This document shows positions 32,556 through 34,471 of a DNA stretch of 34,471 nucleotides, in pieces. The position numbers were made by a program, and so were the translations under genes. The number at the start of each line of letters is the position of its first letter. Position 1 is the first letter of the stretch. The DNA is from an uncultured Flavobacterium sp. (lineage in GTDB: Bacteria > Bacteroidota > Bacteroidia > Flavobacteriales > Flavobacteriaceae): assembly GCF_963422545.1 (NCBI RefSeq), contig NZ_OY730253.1:1-34471 (forward strand), read 5' to 3'. The notes beneath the pieces are model-generated. The model was not told the DNA's origin. It made no database searches and was given only the letters and a program-made list of their open reading frames with translations.

Positions 32556-32720
32556 GTCGCAATGAAAAACAGATGTCCAATATTCTTAAAACAAAAACCG
32601 CAAACGTTTTAGTCTTAAAAGCCTATGAAATTTAATAATTACGTATTATGTAAAAATAAGCTGATATTTTTTCATAGTTCTTAAATTTTAATCTAAAATA
32701 ATAGTTAATTACAATTTTGA

Positions 32721-32776
32721 CCTCCTTTTTTTTCCATTTTACCCCTCCTTGAGAGTGTGAATTAAACATTTCTTTG
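32721..32776 (+). promoter_or_regulatory. Candidate control region of the lipoprotein operon
   Basis: A direct repeat CCTCCTT at 32721-32727 and 32744-32750 (23-bp period) stands out as GC-rich in AT-rich DNA. It is immediately followed by TTG (32749-32751), 17 bp and TTTCTTTG (32769-32776), one mismatch from TAnnTTTG. Direct repeats about two helical turns apart just upstream of a promoter would suit the AraC-type domain of the HTCS. This is inference from layout. Confidence 0.35.
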
Positions 32777-32906
32777 CACTTGTAGTAATATTTAAGTTGT
32801 ATTACTGTGTAAGTTATAAGTGTTTATTTTACGATAAGTTTTTTATCTGTTTAAAGAAGAGCCTTCTTTAAAATAAGACAGTAAGAGTTGGTTTTTACTT
32901 ATCAAT

Positions 32907-32929
32907 CCCGCAGCAAAAAAAGCTGCGGG
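32907..32929 (+). terminator. GC-rich hairpin in the lipoprotein leader
   Basis: Arms 32907-32914 and 32922-32929 (CCCGCAGC/GCTGCGGG) are perfect 8-bp complements with a 7-nt loop, followed by TTTAAAT. It lies in the putative leader about 130 nt after the candidate promoter and 213 nt before the lipoprotein start. It could be an attenuator, the end of a short RNA, or a processing site. Confidence 0.5.
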
Positions 32930-32968
32930 TTTAAATAGATTTCAAAAGAATGTTTCAATGAGAAGCGT

Positions 32969-33102
32969 AATTAGAAAATGAGATAATTAGTCAATTAGAT
33001 AATTATTGCTGATGATCAATTTCTCGTTATCGAATTATAAAAAAAAGTCAATGAGAAAATTATTAAACCTGGCCAATTATCTAATGATCTCATTTTCTAA
33101 TT
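32969..33102. repeat. Long imperfect inverted repeat before the lipoprotein gene
   Basis: Arms 32969-32990 and 33081-33102 match as reverse complements at 21 of 22 positions. The pairing continues inward to about 28 bp if an 8-nt stretch in the left arm (tcaattag) is looped out. The right arm ends 39 bp before the lipoprotein ATG, so the structure would lie in its mRNA leader. It may also be a dispersed repeat. Confidence 0.6.
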
Positions 33103-33141
33103 ATCAAATTAACTAACTAACCTAACCTTAAAATTAAAGAA

Positions 33142-34471
33142 ATGAAAAAAAATGTATTTTTATTTTTTCTCGCCCTTTTTGCCGTCCTTTTTACCGGATG
33201 TCAAAATAACGAATCTGGTTTTCCAAGCTCTGATAACCCTACGGTGGTAGTGTCTACAAAAGAAATTTACGGCGCACCAAGTAGAAAATTTGAAATAAAA
33301 GCTGCTTTGGCAGATGATTTAGGATTAAAGAGTGTGCAAATTCAGATTCCGGAATTGTCTCTGAATAAAGTAATCACATTTGCCACAGATCCTTTACTTA
33401 AATCGTATAACCTGAGTTATTTTTTTGAAGTTCCTGCAAACAGAGGAACTTCTGAATCTTTCAAAATAAAATTAACCATAACAGATGTTTCGGGTAACGC
33501 AATTGACCAGGATATTAATTTACGTTTAGACGGAGAATTTGCTGCACCGGCGATTACAATGGTAACTCCAAAAGAAGGAGCCGTAATTTTATTGTCTACA
33601 AGCAAAGAAATGCCGGTAAACTTTGTAGTTAACGACGATTCAGGAATTGATTACATTCAGGTTCAATGTCCTGAATTGGGTATCGACGAAATGGTTCAGT
33701 TACAAGGAGCGCCACAATCATACACTTTCAATAAAACGTATACATTGCCAGTGACCGCGGCTAATTATGTATTGAAAATTACTGCAAAAGATAAATTTGT
33801 GATTCCTAACACAGGAAGTTTAAGTGTAAATATAGTTGCAACAAACGAGTATCCGGCAATCTATTTATGCGATCAGCCAAAAGGCACAAACCTTACTACA
33901 GATGCCGTTGGAGTTCCGATGTATTTCCATGAGAAAAACGGACAGGATTTTGAATTCAAATACTATGCTGATAAAGACAATAAAGAAGTTTATTTCTTAG
34001 GTCAGGAGTCAGACTTTGCCCCACATTGTTTTGGTTTGAATGCTACCGGAGGATTAGTAGATGATGTTGCTTCAACTCCAATTATTTTGCCTACAAAAGG
34101 ATATTACATTATAAAAGTAAATCCAAATACATTAAAATACACCGCAACAAAATATACGGCATCAAGTAAAGTCTGGGCAGATGTTGCTAACGGATTATGG
34201 CATGATGACGAAGCTCAAAGAAGACCTTTTGTGAGTGTTTGCGGCGGCGGAATTCAGGGTGCAGATTGGGATACATGGACTGCGTGGGTTCAGACAGGAT
34301 TACATTTGGCAAACAACCCAAACAACCCTTATCAATTAGTGGGAGAATATACTTTGACAGGAACAATAGAAGCGACTTTTACGGGTCAATGGTGGAATCC
34401 GTCATGGAGATTAATTAAAAACGGAGTTTGTACCATGTCACCGGGAGAAAACGGAAATGCTAAATATCCGG
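33142..34471 (+). CDS. PUL-type surface lipoprotein, 3' end beyond the window
   Basis: An open frame from the ATG at 33142 runs off the right edge (443 codons seen). It starts with a lipoprotein signal (FFLALFAVLFTGCQNNESG, lipid on Cys20), so it is anchored in the outer membrane or exposed on the surface. Residues about 30-130 and 135-235 look like two Ig-like beta domains (VVSTKEIYGAPSRKFEIKAA; ITMVTPKEGAVILLSTS). The region from about 240 on (YPAIYLCDQPKG, TYNPNTLKY-like, GQWWNPSWRLIKNG) resembles SusE/SusF-type glycan-binding repeats. It is placed directly downstream of an HTCS, as such proteins often are. SusC/SusD are expected further right. The exact family is uncertain. Confidence 0.75.
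   Translation, partial: MKKNVFLFFLALFAVLFTGCQNNESGFPSSDNPTVVVSTKEIYGAPSRKFEIKAALADDLGLKSVQIQIPELSLNKVITFATDPLLKSYNLSYFFEVPANRGTSESFKIKLTITDVSGNAIDQDINLRLDGEFAAPAITMVTPKEGAVILLSTSKEMPVNFVVNDDSGIDYIQVQCPELGIDEMVQLQGAPQSYTFNKTYTLPVTAANYVLKITAKDKFVIPNTGSLSVNIVATNEYPAIYLCDQPKGTNLTTDAVGVPMYFHEKNGQDFEFKYYADKDNKEVYFLGQESDFAPHCFGLNATGGLVDDVASTPIILPTKGYYIIKVNPNTLKYTATKYTASSKVWADVANGLWHDDEAQRRPFVSVCGGGIQGADWDTWTAWVQTGLHLANNPNNPYQLVGEYTLTGTIEATFTGQWWNPSWRLIKNGVCTMSPGENGNAKYP

Noticed and set aside
1..34471. tRNA, rRNA, insertion sequence or phage genes
   Set aside because: No tRNA-like cloverleaf, ribosomal RNA, transposase, integrase or phage structural motif was recognised on either strand. Reading by eye could miss a divergent tRNA; a covariance-model scan would settle it.

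Overview
The window looks like a chromosomal segment of a Flavobacterium-type member of the Bacteroidota. It is AT-rich, has weak or absent Shine-Dalgarno sequences, and carries promoters of the form TTG-N17..21-TAnnTTTG. It encodes families typical of that group: a hybrid two-component system (HTCS), a histone H1-like Hc1 protein, a DUF4280/PAAR-like type VI effector candidate, and a PUL-type surface lipoprotein. The short inverted repeats between its genes also fit this group. Every assignment was made by reading the sequence; no database was searched.

Layout. 1-3060: a fragment of an unknown gene at the left edge, then a likely minus-strand unit (AraC regulator, DoxX membrane protein, cupin), then an ArsR repressor-SRPBCC pair with a recognisable promoter and operator. 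3060-3850: an unusual structured leader with duplicated ends in front of a 77-aa unknown protein. 4084-5998: a PAAR-like (DUF4280) protein with a C-terminal putative toxin domain, overlapping a small exported protein that is probably its immunity partner; a truncated relic of an upstream gene ends on the effector start codon. 6433-12193: an RND efflux operon (outer-membrane channel, pump, adaptor), divergent from a LytS/LytTR two-component pair and a PepSY-like exported protein (12358-14646). 14941-18254: a 2H phosphoesterase, a secreted CocE-type hydrolase and a small receiver-like protein.

18255-22474: a promoter-terminator pair without an ORF (candidate small RNA), a decayed alpha/beta-hydrolase (esterase) pseudogene, and a tagaturonate reductase gene (uxaB) convergent with a LacI-family repressor. 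Near-identical TGNNATCGATTACA operator candidates sit at the uxaB promoter and upstream of the lacI-type gene. 22475-26216: two tandem paralogous AraC-type regulators and a sigma-54-dependent response regulator. 27028-28130: an unknown 150-aa protein and the Hc1 gene. 28290-34471: a complete HTCS sensor-regulator, an 800-bp control region and the 5' part of a lipoprotein gene that runs off the right edge.

Together the right half reads as the control end of a glycan-use locus. Galacturonate catabolism (uxaB plus repressor), a relic esterase, an HTCS and an outer-membrane lipoprotein suggest pectin or another uronate-containing glycan. That is inference, because the diagnostic SusC/SusD and degradative enzymes are not in the window. 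Dispersed inverted repeats of several families fill most intergenic spaces, and some appear to serve as terminators.
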